From Cucumis sativus (Eukaryota; Streptophyta; Magnoliopsida; Cucurbitales; Cucurbitaceae), in the NCBI RefSeq assembly GCF_000004075.3, contig NC_026657.2:9672001-9736000 (forward strand): DNA of 64,000 bases, read 5' to 3'. Positions 14,101 through 25,966 of this stretch are shown here, piece by piece. Position 1 is the first letter of the stretch. Every line of letters begins with the position of its first letter. A model generated the notes under the pieces. That model saw nothing but the letters and a program-made list of their open reading frames with translations, did not search any database and was not told the origin of the DNA. The position numbers and the translations under genes are program-made.

Positions 14101-14409
14101 TTTTTTTTTTTTGTTACATTTTCCATAATAAAATTGTTAAAAGATATTAGTTACATATTTGGCGAAATAAGTTTAAAAAGTTAGACCATAGAACAAACAC
14201 TTTTTACTTTTACAAAATTAAAAAAAAAAAAAACAAACTCAACCCATGTAATATATTATATATAGTCACTAATACATACTTTGATGCATTTGATATATAC
14301 GACACAATCAATGTACTACTAATAATGCGCTTGGATTGATTTTCAGAGTATTTATTAACATTTTTTTTTTGCATTTATAAACACTTTTTAAAATTCTTAG
14401 AAAGTCAAT

Positions 14410-14540
14410 CCAAGTATGCATTAATACACTTGATATTCATTTTGATACACTTGACAACCTTCTAATAGACACTTGATAAACACTTTGTACACATTTGATA
14501 CACACTAATACACTTAATATATACTTGATATACCAAATAT
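14410..14540. repeat. degenerate GATACACTT minisatellite
   Basis: Variants of (t)tgatacactt recur at irregular 10-25 bp spacing: 'atacacttgatattc', 'gatacacttgacaac', 'agacacttgataaac', 'gtacacatttgataca', 'atacacttaatat', 'tacttgatatacc'. An outlying variant lies near 14280-14305. It is a decayed short-unit array with no open frame. Confidence 0.6.
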
Positions 14541-15852
14541 TTTAACTTATGATATAGATCTTTTTTGAATTTTTGTTAAAGGATTGAGAAAAAAAATACA
14601 TATATGCCTTTATAGTAAACAAATAGTACATATATATGTTATAACAAACATATAAACCACGATCACATACTATTATTACCTAAACTAAAACAATCTACCT
14701 CTCAAACACAAACTAGTACAACTCAACTATAATAATTCACTATTTACCTCAAACATCCCTAAAAACCCACATGTCAATAGTAATTGCAATATTTTGTAAG
14801 CATTGAAATTGAGCAATATTTAAATAGATAAGGTAGAAGTCCTTAGGAGGGGATGTTTAAGAAGATTTTAAAAATGAAGATTGAAAATAAAATAAAATGG
14901 ATGATTTGACAATGAATGAATTACTTAGACTTTTTGCTAATGCATTAAAGAAACAATATAATTTCATTTTTAGAAAAGGTAATAAAAGTAAAAGATATTT
15001 AAAATTGGCAGTGATGAAACAAAATCGCTATAATCATGAAATATAGAGAATTTAAATCTTTAATCCGTTTCAAAATCTTAACCAAAATTGAAACTAAACC
15101 CAAAAGGTTCTTTTTCCTTTACTCTATTGTTTCTAATTCTTTATACATAGAAAATTTGTCCAAATTAAATACTATTGAATCCCCTTCCAAAAGATATTTT
15201 ATTCTCGACCAACATTGCACGTGATTTTCAACCGTTCCAGGGTTCACTTTGGAAATACATGCATACAAACACATACGTACATATATAGACATACACACAT
15301 ACATATAGCTGGACGAGTGCTGTCAGATCAACTAGTCAAATTCTATGCATAACTGAGAGATACGAAAGAATTAACTTTTTTGGGTACTACCATTTCAAGT
15401 AGACAATAAACAAATAAAATAGATCTGATTTCTACAATGTGAGCAAATGTCCATCCCTGTATCAAACAAAATAAAACCCAAATTCTGTCAAAAAAGAAAA
15501 AGGAAAAAATTACTACAAAGCAGTAATTCTATGTTACAATGGCCAAAATGTTTAAAAAATGTTAACGCATCAATCAGCAGAATCTACATGAACTCGATAT
15601 TAATCAGCAAAACAAAGAAAAGTCGTTTGTACATGTCAGTTTTTTGCTATCAAGCTCTCATTTCAAGCCGTTAATGACGAAATATACCTCCATAGTTGTG
15701 ACAATAAGCTCCACCAGCAGTTAGATCTTTCATGCCTCCAATGATTATATCTCAAAGAAGTTTAGTAAGGAGGATCCATGGAGAAGTAGATGGCAGGCGC
15801 CAGCAGATCTTCTAAAGTCATTCCAAAAATATTTTTTGAAAAAATGAATTCC

Positions 15853-18800
15853 TTAAATGGCATGTGGGTCATTCAGAACGTCCTCCTCCTCAAGCTCTTG
15901 AGAATTATAATGGTTTATTTCATGGGATGTCAAATGCCTGGAGTTTTGATCGGTTTCAACCACTGTCAAATGTTTTTCGACAGTTTCTCTTTTGTTAACG
16001 GAGTCGTCTGTCATTTTCGACCTAATGTATGTAATGCCAAACTTCTGTCCATGAGTCAGTCCTGGGCAGACCCCCTGTGTGACATAGAATAAGAATCTAT
16101 TTGGTAAAAAGCCCACCTAATTCAATTTGGCCATGGATTGCCATTATGAATGGCATGAATTTCTGATGCCACTTTCCTCTCGGTATTTCTTTAACTTTTT
16201 TAACTAATTTTCTTTCATTGTCAAGTACAACAACCAACAACACTTCTTAACAACTGTGTAACAGTGTAAGTATCCGTTCGGCGCAGAAAGGCAAATGTGT
16301 TTTCTTCACAATATTCTAAATATTATAAATCAATTTACCGAAGTGAGAAAAAAAGGCAGTGATATGAATAAATTAAGAGAGCAATATGAATCAAGCTTAA
16401 AACAATTTAAACTATTACCCTGATCAACCCAGTTGTTGATGTCAACTCAGAAAAATCAGAGCTTGACGGAATTTCTGCGGAAGTTGTTCCCTCAGAGAAT
16501 GAACGTTTAGCTTCTTCAACATCAGTTGCATTATTTATGTTACCAGATTCAGGCTCCACTTCACTTTTACAAAAAGCCCCAAGGTATGAACAATGTTCCC
16601 TAACTAGGGATATTTGAGGGGTTGCAGGCAACAAGTGGCCCTCTGTGCTAAAAACATACCTATAAGAGAAATTCAGGCATAGTTTGCTTTTAAATATATT
16701 GCATATCATGGTAGAGAAAAGGTGTTCCATTAACACACAAAACTTGAAAAGAACCTATAGCTTACTTGTATGGACCATTTTCCACAAGGTTGTCAGGGCC
16801 CGCAGCCAAGTCAAAAAGAAGCCACAAGTATTTTACCTAATCCAACAAACGTTGAGTCATTGACCAAAAAGTAACAATGTAGGATGATAGTTTCTGTTTC
16901 ATTTTTTTAGTGTGTGGGGGAATGGGGGTAGAGTTTCCTCACCGTTTCAGCAAGGAAGAAGCTTTCCATGTGATCTTCTTGCTTGTGAAACTCAACATCT
17001 GAAATATGACAATATCCACATGGGCATCGGGCACCATATTGCAAACTAGTGACCATGTCCCGACCGGCATCAAGATATCTATAAAGAATGATTTCAGACA
17101 TGGAGCAATTTCTAGGAATACAATATCCTAAATGTTTTAGATTTCATGCATTCACAATTTGAAATTTTCCTCTTAACAATAACAAAAGCTGATCGTTTTA
17201 GATTTCATGCATTCACAATTTGAAATTTTCATCTAACAATAACAAAAGCTGATCACTTTCTGCCTGAATAGTTGTTTCAAAAGGAAAGAAATTATATTAA
17301 TCATTTTTGTAGGCCCACTAGAAATGAAAGATGATATTGAAGAAGGCTAGTAGTAGGGCCATAACCACATATTTATGATCATTATGTAAATCCTAGGCTC
17401 CTTATACAAAAGTATAGCACGACCACTTTACTAGCTCACCTGGGATTTCGGGTGGCTTTGTAGAGCCAATAAGTGCTCTCTATTAACTCTGGGCGTAGTG
17501 GATAACTTTTCTGCCCATGCTGCAATGATACATGAATCGGAAAAATGATCATACAAAGGAAATAAAAAAATCAATTCAATTAATTTAAGTTTGTATTTGG
17601 TCTTTGAACTTTCAGAAGTCTAATAGGCTCCTTAACTTTCAATTTTATGTCCAATAGGTTCCTAAAATTTATAATTCTCTAATTTTGTTTCTCACATGTC
17701 CTTAATCTATTCAATATTTTTTAAATTTTGGACCTACAAGACACAACTGAAATTTTAGCATTCCCTTACACAATTCAAATTTCATATCTAATAGATCATT
17801 TAGTTTCTCAAAATTTTGAATGTGCCAAGAACATGTTCGACACAATCGACAATTTAAGGACCATACGGACACAAACTTAAGAGTTTAGGAATTATATTTG
17901 CAATTTAACCAAAATTAAATGTAAGGACATGTACTTAGAGGAGCCTACAGAAACAGGAAAAGATAAAATGTTGAAGTCTCTGAAATACTATATTTGTCAG
18001 TAGAAGCTGAAGGAAAACAGAACCCTGATAGAGGACTAGGGCTTACCAATGATCACATATATAGATGGATAGATGCATCTACACTCATCTACACTCAGTT
18101 ATTATAGAAGCTGATATAAGAAGCAAAGGTGGTTAGGAGATAGACACATCTACACTCAGTTATTATAGATTGTATCTTTTTTACTCAATGAGAAATCACT
18201 TGTTGGCAGATGAGTTGTCCTTTTCTCAAATCTTTTTTTCCCGCCAAATTGGGGGTCAGATGCTCCTTGTCTGATAGGAAAACTCGGATGTTATCACCCT
18301 TCTCTCATTGATAGGGGAGTTCTGCGGTGGTCGGGGAGCAAGGATGTCTGTTTTTGGAGCCCTTGTCCTTCTGAGTTCTGACGGCTTCTCTAGCAAGTTT
18401 TTCTTTCACTGTATGATCAATCCATTTCCCTCCAGTGGTGTCTTTGCTTTGTTGCGGAAGGTAAACAATCCAAAGAAGGTTAAGATACTTGTGTGGCAGG
18501 TTTTCCATGGACGGGTTAACATTTTGGATTGAGTTTCGACAAGGTTGGGGAATTTGATTGACCTATTGGTTTATATTCTTTATAGACTAGTGGGTGAGGA
18601 TCTTAATCATATCCTCTACAGCTGTGGCTTTGCACAAGCAATTTGGTGTTGTTTTTTTCAAACAGTTCAGAGTTCGGCAAAACATAAAGGCTACAGAGAT
18701 GGAGTCTTTCTTTTTGCTCCAGGAGGAGTGTTTTTTGGGCAGGCTAGGACGTGCCAAGTTTGAGAGGAAAAACCAAGTTTTTAGAGAATGTGAGACCTCG

Positions 18801-21800
18801 GAGAGATGATTGGACCCTAAATAGATTCACGTGGGCTTCAGTGTCTAAGTCATTCTGTAACTATTTGTTACCCTTTCTTAAATTTGACTCCTTTTGTGGG
18901 TCCTTTTTGGGTCTTTTATGTATGCCTTATGTTTTCTTTCATTTTTCTTAGTGAAAGTTCGATTATTCAAGAAAATATAATTGAAAAGAAATGAGATTTA
19001 ACAACATAAATTAAAACATATTAGTTGACTTATATCCAGTGATACCTGAACACTTAGTGTAGCAAGATTGAAACCCTCAGGTGTGAATCCATATCTCTTC
19101 CAGACACTAAGAAATGCAGTATGTGTCCGGATTGCAGGGTCAATATCCCCTGCCAAAACCTTTCAAGACAAAAGAAAAATTTATTCGACTTTTGTTTTTT
19201 GAACTAGAGTTTATAACCTACAGGAAGCATGATAAAAAAATTAACAAATATGTAAGAGAAAAACTAAAACCTGAAGCCCTGGCCAAAATGCTTGCAAACT
19301 GTTGAATAGTGGCCAGACAAGAGCTCCAGAATCCATATTTACCTCAACATACCTACATGTACGGGAAACCAGTTACAGTATCAAATTTAAGACACACCCG
19401 TTGATCATTTTAAATTGAAGACAGGAGAGGAGGGAAAATAAAATATCTTCCTAATCCTCACAGTTACACACAGAATGCATAACCTTACCAAGGGTCGTTG
19501 AAAAGATAATGCATCACAGCCCCATATGCTTCTTGAAATATGAATAGGTACTCTTCATCGCCAAACAAAAGATAAGCCTAAAAGCATATATTACAATTAT
19601 AAAAGTAAGTAAATACATGAACAGTGGAAATCTACGGGGTATTAGATTGGGATTAGCTATGCATAAATTGACAATTAGATGGATAATTATTTACTTTCAG
19701 AATCAAGCATTTGGCAGTATACCATAAGATGATTATCAAATAAAATGAATATAGTTGCATTGAAGAAAAGACATCAACAACAATTGCCTAAAGTTTAAAG
19801 CCTAATGAAGCGAAGCTTGTCTGTTGTCCACTTAAAAGGAACCAATTGCTGTGCAAAGAAAAGATAATAGATTGATAAAACAAACGCAACAGAAACTTCT
19901 CGTGAAAGTAGAAGATACTTGATTCAGGTATAGTGCAACTGCATAAACAAAGGGTTGAAGCAAAAATTTTCATCGTCCTTGATGAGCAGAAGAGGATCTA
20001 TGTATTAATAATTAGACTGAATATGAAATTTGTAGGAAGTATATTCTTTGGAATGCCAGAAAGCTGCTTAAATAAGGGTTACTAACCTTCAATAAATACT
20101 CGTAGAAGGAATCAATGCTCGTACCTATGCCTGCATCCTGCGAGACAAGAAATGAAGATACTTTTTTTAGGGTGACAAACTTTTATTAAATCCAGAAACA
20201 GTTAACAAGAAAGAGGGAAGATAATATATCTCCTCTAGAAACTGAAGGACTAAAATCAAGAAATGTGAATATTAAAAGAAGGGAATGTAAAGCATTTCGG
20301 TCACTATATTTCCAAAAAATGGCCTTTACACTTTACAACGTTAACTTTATTATATCTGTCACTCAACAAGTGCTATAGCATTCCACACACACCAAAACCA
20401 TAAGAAAACAGTGTTTTACTCAAAAACTAGATGGAGGAAGAACTCCTGATCACATCTACAATATACCTCCATAGAGCAGGCAGGATGCCAAACTTCTGGA
20501 ACAAATGTAACAAAATAGAAATTGCAAACTTGCAACCCAAACAATGTGATTCAGGTCTTCTTTTACCTTCAGACAGAGTACCACAAAAAGGATCAACTAA
20601 CAAGGACATTTTCCTTTAGAACCAACCAACAGTGTTCATGCAACTGAGTAAAACTTTAATCTTAATCCTCCAAAGAACATCAAACACATACTCCCTACTG
20701 AGGGAACGGCCCAATAAAGTATGTAAGAATGATTTAAAAGAGAAACCCCCTAATGGGCTAGGGATCCAAACACACACATCCCTTTTCCCAAGCCTAAAGT
20801 TAAACTTCCCCATCAAGGACAAGAGAGAGATAAGCTCCTCTTGTATGATTGGGAAGTTAATAAAATGTGACATTGAATGAATATATTAGGAATATGATTG
20901 GGAAGTTTCTCCCCCATCCTTGTATATTAGCTAAAAGAAAAGTAAAATTAATAAAATAACTAATGGCATATGCCCTTGTATTCTTTTTTCCCCCTCAATG
21001 AAAGTTGTTTTCAAAAGAAAAAATGAAATAAATAAATCCAAGAAGAGGTGAGCATTATGTTCCAACCTTGTGCATAACTAAAATATTTTACATCTATATG
21101 ACCTGTGTTTAATATTCCTTAGGATAAATTAGTAAGATCAGGACATAAATCTTTCTATTATCATAAACTTCCCTCCAATAAAAAGTTTTTCGGAGATGAG
21201 TTTTCAGAAGTCTTGTTGTTTGCAACTATAGGGCATTAATAAATTGAGCATGTAATGCACTTCAACAGCCTGTATTTTACCTTCTGTGTCCATTCACCTG
21301 TAAAAACATTAATATGTGCACCAACTAAATTAAGCTTTGAACGGCATGCCCATAGTCCACGTACTGCATTCTTTGTTACTCGTTCAAAAACTGTGTTCCA
21401 ATGGTAAATGGAAATGTGTGAAATCTTATGCACCAAGTGGACTAAGTATTTGGAGATCAAAAGGCAGTCAACCAACTTTCTAAAGAAGCCATACATGATA
21501 GATGTCAACAGATACTTACCAAGTACCGAGTGACAAGTAGGAGAGAGTAAGAAAGAAAAGAATGAAGTGTCGTCACTAAAAACTTGTATAGTTCCAAGGA
21601 TACTTAACCACTTTACTACATAGTGACAAGATTGACATAAAAATCAAACATTTCACATTTGTTCCGTGGAAACAATTTCATTAAGGTGTACTCTGGGAGA
21701 GGGAAAAAGGGAAGCACTAGTTCTGGCAATTAGCTAGATTTTGGTTGGGTATATGTAGGATAAGAACAAGGACTTGAGCAGACAGTTAATTGTAATTTTA

Positions 21801-24800
21801 AGGAACTAAAATCAGAGAGCGATGGCCACCATTGAACTGTTTGGGGGGTGGACTGCATGGTGTTCTTGCACCCATTTTGATATTACTGTCATAAATAATA
21901 TTCTAGACGCCTATTCACACAAACACGATGGATTTTGGGGGGGGAGGGGGGGGGAGAGACCTTTCCTTAGGAATCAAAAGCTCCAAAAAAACCCTAAAAA
22001 CTACTGAGTTAAGACAAGAATGCACTTCAAGTTTAGGTTGCAACGCTCACTTGGATCATTTGTCAAACGGCTTAGAACACCAAATTCCAAAGTTAAGGTT
22101 CCACCACCTGCGGTTGATGTTATCTGAGAAACAGAACAAAATATGTGGATTAGAACCACAACCGAACTTGCTAAATAATTACTGGTTATGTTACATGAAT
22201 TCGTGATTATCATATGATATACATCAATAGTCCTTGGTGTTCATACAAGGTAACTTAATGTCACATTTGGTGATCTATTTCTGTGGTCCTCGTGTGTTCT
22301 AATGTAATGGAAGAAGAAACTATCTCCTAGCTATGTGGGTTCTTTATTAGAACCTAAATGTGTAGCATGCTCTTCTAGTTGATCATTAGACATCACATAT
22401 ATAAGAAAAGGCCGAGAGAAGCTTTACCTTGCTTTCATGTTCATCAACTCCATACAGTAGGTTAACTGATCCAAATGGAATTCCTGCATAGTATGATGGA
22501 ATAGACTGTCACTGAATAGCCACCAATAGCATATGAACTTTGTCTATGGCACCCAAAAAAGAGCTTTCCAACTTAGTTTCACGAAAGTAATGGCTGGGAA
22601 AATCTGCTTTGCTTTTTGAATGATAAAATCCAACAAACATATAATCTAGAATAAAAGACCTTGCGATCCCATGACATAATCTACCATAATAAACTACATA
22701 ACAAACTTAAGCCTATGTATGGACAATTCAGCCATCGGAATATAAAACTGAAAAGCATGCACTAAGGTAGAAATAGAAGTGCCAGAAATGAAAATCCATA
22801 TACATAGGCACAGGAAATTGAATTAGGTTGGATATCCTCTAATCTTATTTTTAACTTCTCTCTTTAATGAAATCGTCTTGTTTTAAGAAAAACGGGAGAA
22901 AAGGTTTTGAACTTTCAGTATGCAAAATTTGCAAAAGCTGTGCTCTTCATGTGAGCTTAACTATACGAAGATGGAAACAGTTCAGTAACAAACCTGTAGG
23001 AGTGTCAAACGCAGGCAGTAACCTTCGACCCAGATCCTCTGCCAAGTCAAGCAGTTGATTCTCGTAGGATGCAATTTTCATGCCCTATAGGGATGGGAGG
23101 GAATCAATCAGATACTCATATTTAAGAACTGAACGAGTATCCAAGAAACATAGGTACCAGTACTACACATGGTATCGATGGATAAACTAGCTATAGCTAC
23201 AACCAATATGAGAAATGGACATCTAATGGGTTAATCTTCAAACAAATGTTGCACTATAGGAGGCATACGAACATTTGAGAATATATTATCACAGCATGAT
23301 GAGAACAAGTTGACTTCAACAGAACTTAAAAGGGGTCTCAAATATTCTAATTCCTCGTTATCCAATTAATTAACCTAACAAACGGACTTCACAGGTTCAA
23401 TGCAATCAAAGAAGCAGAATTGACCTCAGCAAGAACGGCATGTAAATATTTAGCCACCAACTGTCTCTCATCTAAAACAAATCCCAAATGTGTATGATCG
23501 TTACTGTTTACTAAAACTTGCTTACTCAAAGTATCCAAATCTGTTCTCATGAATGACTGGTTTTTTAAGGCATACAGATATGTTCTTCATTTGAAAATCA
23601 CATGCTGGTGAGTAATATTTTTCAAGTACACAATAACCTTAACCTTTACAAACCACTCCATCATTGTAAACAGTTCATATGGATGCCCTCGCTCTGTGCT
23701 TTACCTTAATCAAAATGTTCACTTCTCAAGCCAAGTGCTCAACTTTGTTGAGACATCAGAATTAATTTTTTAATGATATTTACACAACTATAGTTACACT
23801 ATTCATGAAAACAACACTCTACTTGGCTAACTATAGAACCTTGATTTTGTGATGCCATCAGAATTTGAAATACTGTAATTGCAAGATAACACATATGGAA
23901 TGTAGAAAGAAAAATTAAAATATAAATAACGAAGTTTTAAATAAATATATAAAAATAAAAATAAATAAATAAAAATCATTACCGTAGTGTGGTCACTTGC
24001 AATAAGATGAGCGGAAAGTAAACCTCCAAGAACTCGAATGTTTGTCTCAAAGAGTGATACTGTTTTATTCTGCAATTATAACATAAGATTCTAGTTGAAG
24101 AAATAAATAATTTTAGAATAACAATGGTATAAAACTGAAACAATATTCAATTTGAGTAATACATGAAAGGTTACACACACATGACTTAATAACCCATCTC
24201 TTAGCAATTATTAAGTAACCCTGTTTAGAGGGGGTGCAACCCGAGGAATTTCTAAGTGGTCACCCAACTTAGTACTACTCTTGCCCAAGCACGCTTAACT
24301 AAGTAACCCTGTTTATAAATCATAATATGATTGAAATTGTCTGTAGATACAAATGGAAAAATGCAGTGCCTGGTTATCCTCCAACTCTCTTACTAGAAGC
24401 AAAGTCTTTAACCATTATCGACCTTGAATAAAAAGGGATCCCCGGTCTGCAAAGACATCATCCGCTGATATTTCTTTAACTCATTAACCCCTAGCATCTC
24501 TCCCAAATGTTCTGGTTATTATAGAATTTCAGAGAGAATCTCTTTGCAAAGCAAACTCTCACACCCATTCGGAACAGAAGCAATAATTTCCTGTTTTAAG
24601 TTGAAAAAGACCAGTATTTTGACATGGATCGGTATCTGTATCTGTTACTAATACGGTCTAGACTTTATCAGAAATTGTAATAAAAAAATCAAACATCCAA
24701 GTAGAAACTACTTGAAACACGTAAAATAGAGGTCATGCACTAAGACTCGAAGACCAAGATAACTTGGTCATATAATATTACATGCCGAAGAAAAAGCTCA

Positions 24801-25966
24801 ACACGTAAATTCATCACAATATCACACAGCCGAAGGTGAAAGTAAAGAAATTACAAGCACCTAATAGAAAAAAAAAATCATTAACCAGATAATGATCCTA
24901 TTCAAAATACTTCACTACAGATTTTAACACTAGATAACTCTAATCAAGACAGCAACCCCCACAAAAATGTATATTACTCACTATATCGAACCGAAGATTT
25001 TTACCAATCCATTCAACAGATGCAGCAAATTGTTCACGATCACCAAGCAAAGCCAGTGTATCCAAAGAATCGATCTGTGACAACAAAATGGAGGAACAGC
25101 TTAGCATCAATCATCATGATCCCATTGGATGTATAACATAAAACAGAAGAAATTAGCTTACTAAAGTCAAGGCATAACCACCAAGTGAATCTTCTCCTTC
25201 ACACGATAGAGGTCTTAATTCATCGAGGGGAAAAGCATGCTTCATGTATCCATTGAAAGCATGATAAAACATCTCACGGACCTACATAGCAATTATAACT
25301 TGCTTAAAACAATGAGAAAATAGATAAACAGTAGAGAAATGGGGCCAGATCATAAGCAAATGAAACTCAAACAGACAATATTTCCGAGTTTATCAATAAT
25401 AAAATGAAAATAACAATTCCAAATCCCTGTCCTCCTTCAATGAAGACAGTGAAACTCTCAATAATGTTACTGTATCATTGTAAAGTAAGTTTTAGAAGAA
25501 CTTCCGTCCTTCAATCCGATTTAAATAGAATGTGTAAGCATATAAAATCAATCAAAATCACCATGTACTGGCAGGTAAAACGAAAATTTGGAGATTTATT
25601 TTAAGAAAAATTATTTCAGATATCAGGAAAAAATTATTCAAAGTCCACCATTTCAATAACCAGCAATGTAGGCCACCCGACGAGCTTACCCAATAAAAAA
25701 AAAATTAAAAAAAAAAAAAGAGAGAAAGGCTATTGGCTTTGGAGGGTATTTAAATTAAGGAAGGATTAATCGATTATCAGTCCTTAATGGGTTTCTGAAA
25801 CACAATTGAATGGGAAGAGAGAAGGAATCAATACCTCATCTCTGAGTTGTTTGGCTTCGTGGGGAGTGACACCATCAGCTAGAGAGTTTTGTATGAAAAT
25901 GGGGAATGAAATTGAGAGTAAAAGAAAGAGAAAGAAGAAAGGAAGCTGAGCTGAAGGAGCTTCCAT
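15853..25966 (-). CDS. MNS4: EDEM-type GH47 alpha-mannosidase (MNS4-like)
   Basis: Class I (GH47) alpha-1,2-mannosidase of the EDEM group, which trims N-glycans on misfolded glycoproteins to mark them for ER-associated degradation. Seventeen coding exons (5' to 3' on -): 25966-25835, 25281-25162, 25074-24982, 24069-23983, 23084-22994, 22483-22428, 22123-22051, 21390-21281, 20137-20087, 19577-19489, 19352-19271, 19159-19046, 17519-17440, 17078-16943, 16836-16766, 16659-16419, 16116-15853. Phases close to 629 aa. Residues 1-31 are a hydrophobic signal peptide. GH47 signatures are PLSCEGED (68-75), [11 protein letters not shown] (about 86-96), the glycine-rich [12 protein letters not shown] block, LRPEL with Glu377, and FSTEGH with the calcium-binding Thr467. 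The C-terminal 160 residues are acidic/serine-rich and then less conserved. Length resembles MNS4 more than the shorter MNS5; gene order agrees. Introns carry repeats but no exon is disrupted. Confidence 0.92.
17134..17254. repeat. 61-bp tandem duplication inside an MNS4 intron
   Basis: A unit starting gttttagatttcatgcattc occurs at 17134-17194 and 17195-17254 with two or three differences. It lies in the intron just 5' (in gene sense 3') of the exon at 16943-17078. Confidence 0.9.
17585..17915. repeat. palindromic MITE-like element in MNS4 intron
   Basis: The left arm has 'tttggtctttgaactttc', 'taataggctccttaactttc' and 'ccaataggttcctaaaat'. The right arm has the same phrases reverse-complemented ('aatttaaggaccatacgg', 'cacaaacttaagagtttagg'). 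This inverted arrangement of 'aataggtcc...aacttt' phrases is a common non-autonomous element pattern in cucurbit DNA as I remember it. Borders are approximate. Confidence 0.6.
18230..18990 (+). mobile_element. LINE retrotransposon 3' fragment (zf-RVT region), decayed
   Basis: On + strand, within the 17520-19045 intron of the minus-strand mannosidase, conceptual fragments read [20 protein letters not shown] and then [18 protein letters not shown]. This is the zinc-binding (zf-RVT) segment that follows reverse transcriptase in plant LINEs: a K-x-F/W-W..LHGR-N-L block followed by an E-L-H-L-x-x-C-x-F-A..W block. Stops and frameshifts (for example after NILD) show it is a pseudogene. The 3' end near 18925-18985 is T-rich and ends in an A-rich stretch. 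It is antisense to the host gene. Confidence 0.75.
20160..20880 (-). mobile_element. second LINE 3' fragment (zf-RVT region), decayed
   Basis: On the minus strand, in the intron between the exons at 20087-20137 and 21281-21390, frames read [20 protein letters not shown] and [13 protein letters not shown], then, after a frameshift, an [15 protein letters not shown] segment. These match the same LINE zf-RVT module as the fragment at 18230-18990 but in the opposite orientation, so it is sense to the host gene. The 3' end at about 20165-20195 reads aataaaagtttgtcaccc on -. Multiple frame breaks mean it is inactive. Confidence 0.7.
20880..21030 (+). mobile_element. possible retroelement 3' tail
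   Basis: The sequence cttgtattcttttttcccc, 'ctcaatgaaagttgttttcaaaag', followed by an A-rich stretch with aaataaataaa, resembles the transcript 3' ends of LINE-type elements. It abuts the inverted LINE fragment, so this may be one composite insertion. No coding remnant is seen. Confidence 0.35.
21937..21954 (+). repeat. G-run (8 G, A, 9 G)
   Basis: An almost uninterrupted G-tract in an MNS4 intron, giving a C-tract in the pre-mRNA. It could fold as a G-quadruplex on the + DNA strand. Such mononucleotide tracts are prone to length variation and to sequencing error. Confidence 0.8.
24212..24315 (-). pseudogene. retroposed 3' half of 5S rRNA with 16-bp target duplication
   Basis: Read on the minus strand, 24299-24228 follows plant 5S rRNA from about nucleotide 51 (GTTAAGCGTGCTTGGGC) through AGAGTAGTACTA and GGGTGACC to the 3' terminus (TTGCACCCC), with about nine differences over 70 nt against the canonical sequence I remember. 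The 72-bp insert is flanked by a perfect 16-bp direct repeat, taagtaaccctgttta, at 24212-24227 and 24300-24315, as expected of target-primed insertion. There is no poly(A) tail. The 5' half of 5S is missing, so it is not a functional rRNA gene, though the internal control elements (A-box, IE, C-box) fall within the retained part. It sits in the 24070-24981 intron of the MNS4-like gene. Confidence 0.85.

Larger units (their letters stand above)
9038..15852. other. 3' UTRs and gene-free intergenic region
   Basis: After the Aux/IAA stop comes a purine-rich 3' UTR (to about 9500), then about 5.7 kb of AT-rich DNA without credible coding frames. It contains a 27-bp duplication (9682-9734), a TA microsatellite (about 10532-10547), a 43-bp duplication (11073-11163) and a degenerate GATACACTT array (14410-14540). 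The segment from about 15300 to 15852 probably includes the 3' UTR of the minus-strand mannosidase. Confidence 0.6.

Noticed and set aside
16907..17101. Separate small gene on -
   Set aside because: It is an internal exon (16943-17078) of the MNS4-like gene with flanking splice sites.
24228..24299. Functional 5S rRNA gene
   Set aside because: Only the 3' 70 nt is present with many substitutions and direct-repeat flanks, so it is a retroposed fragment.
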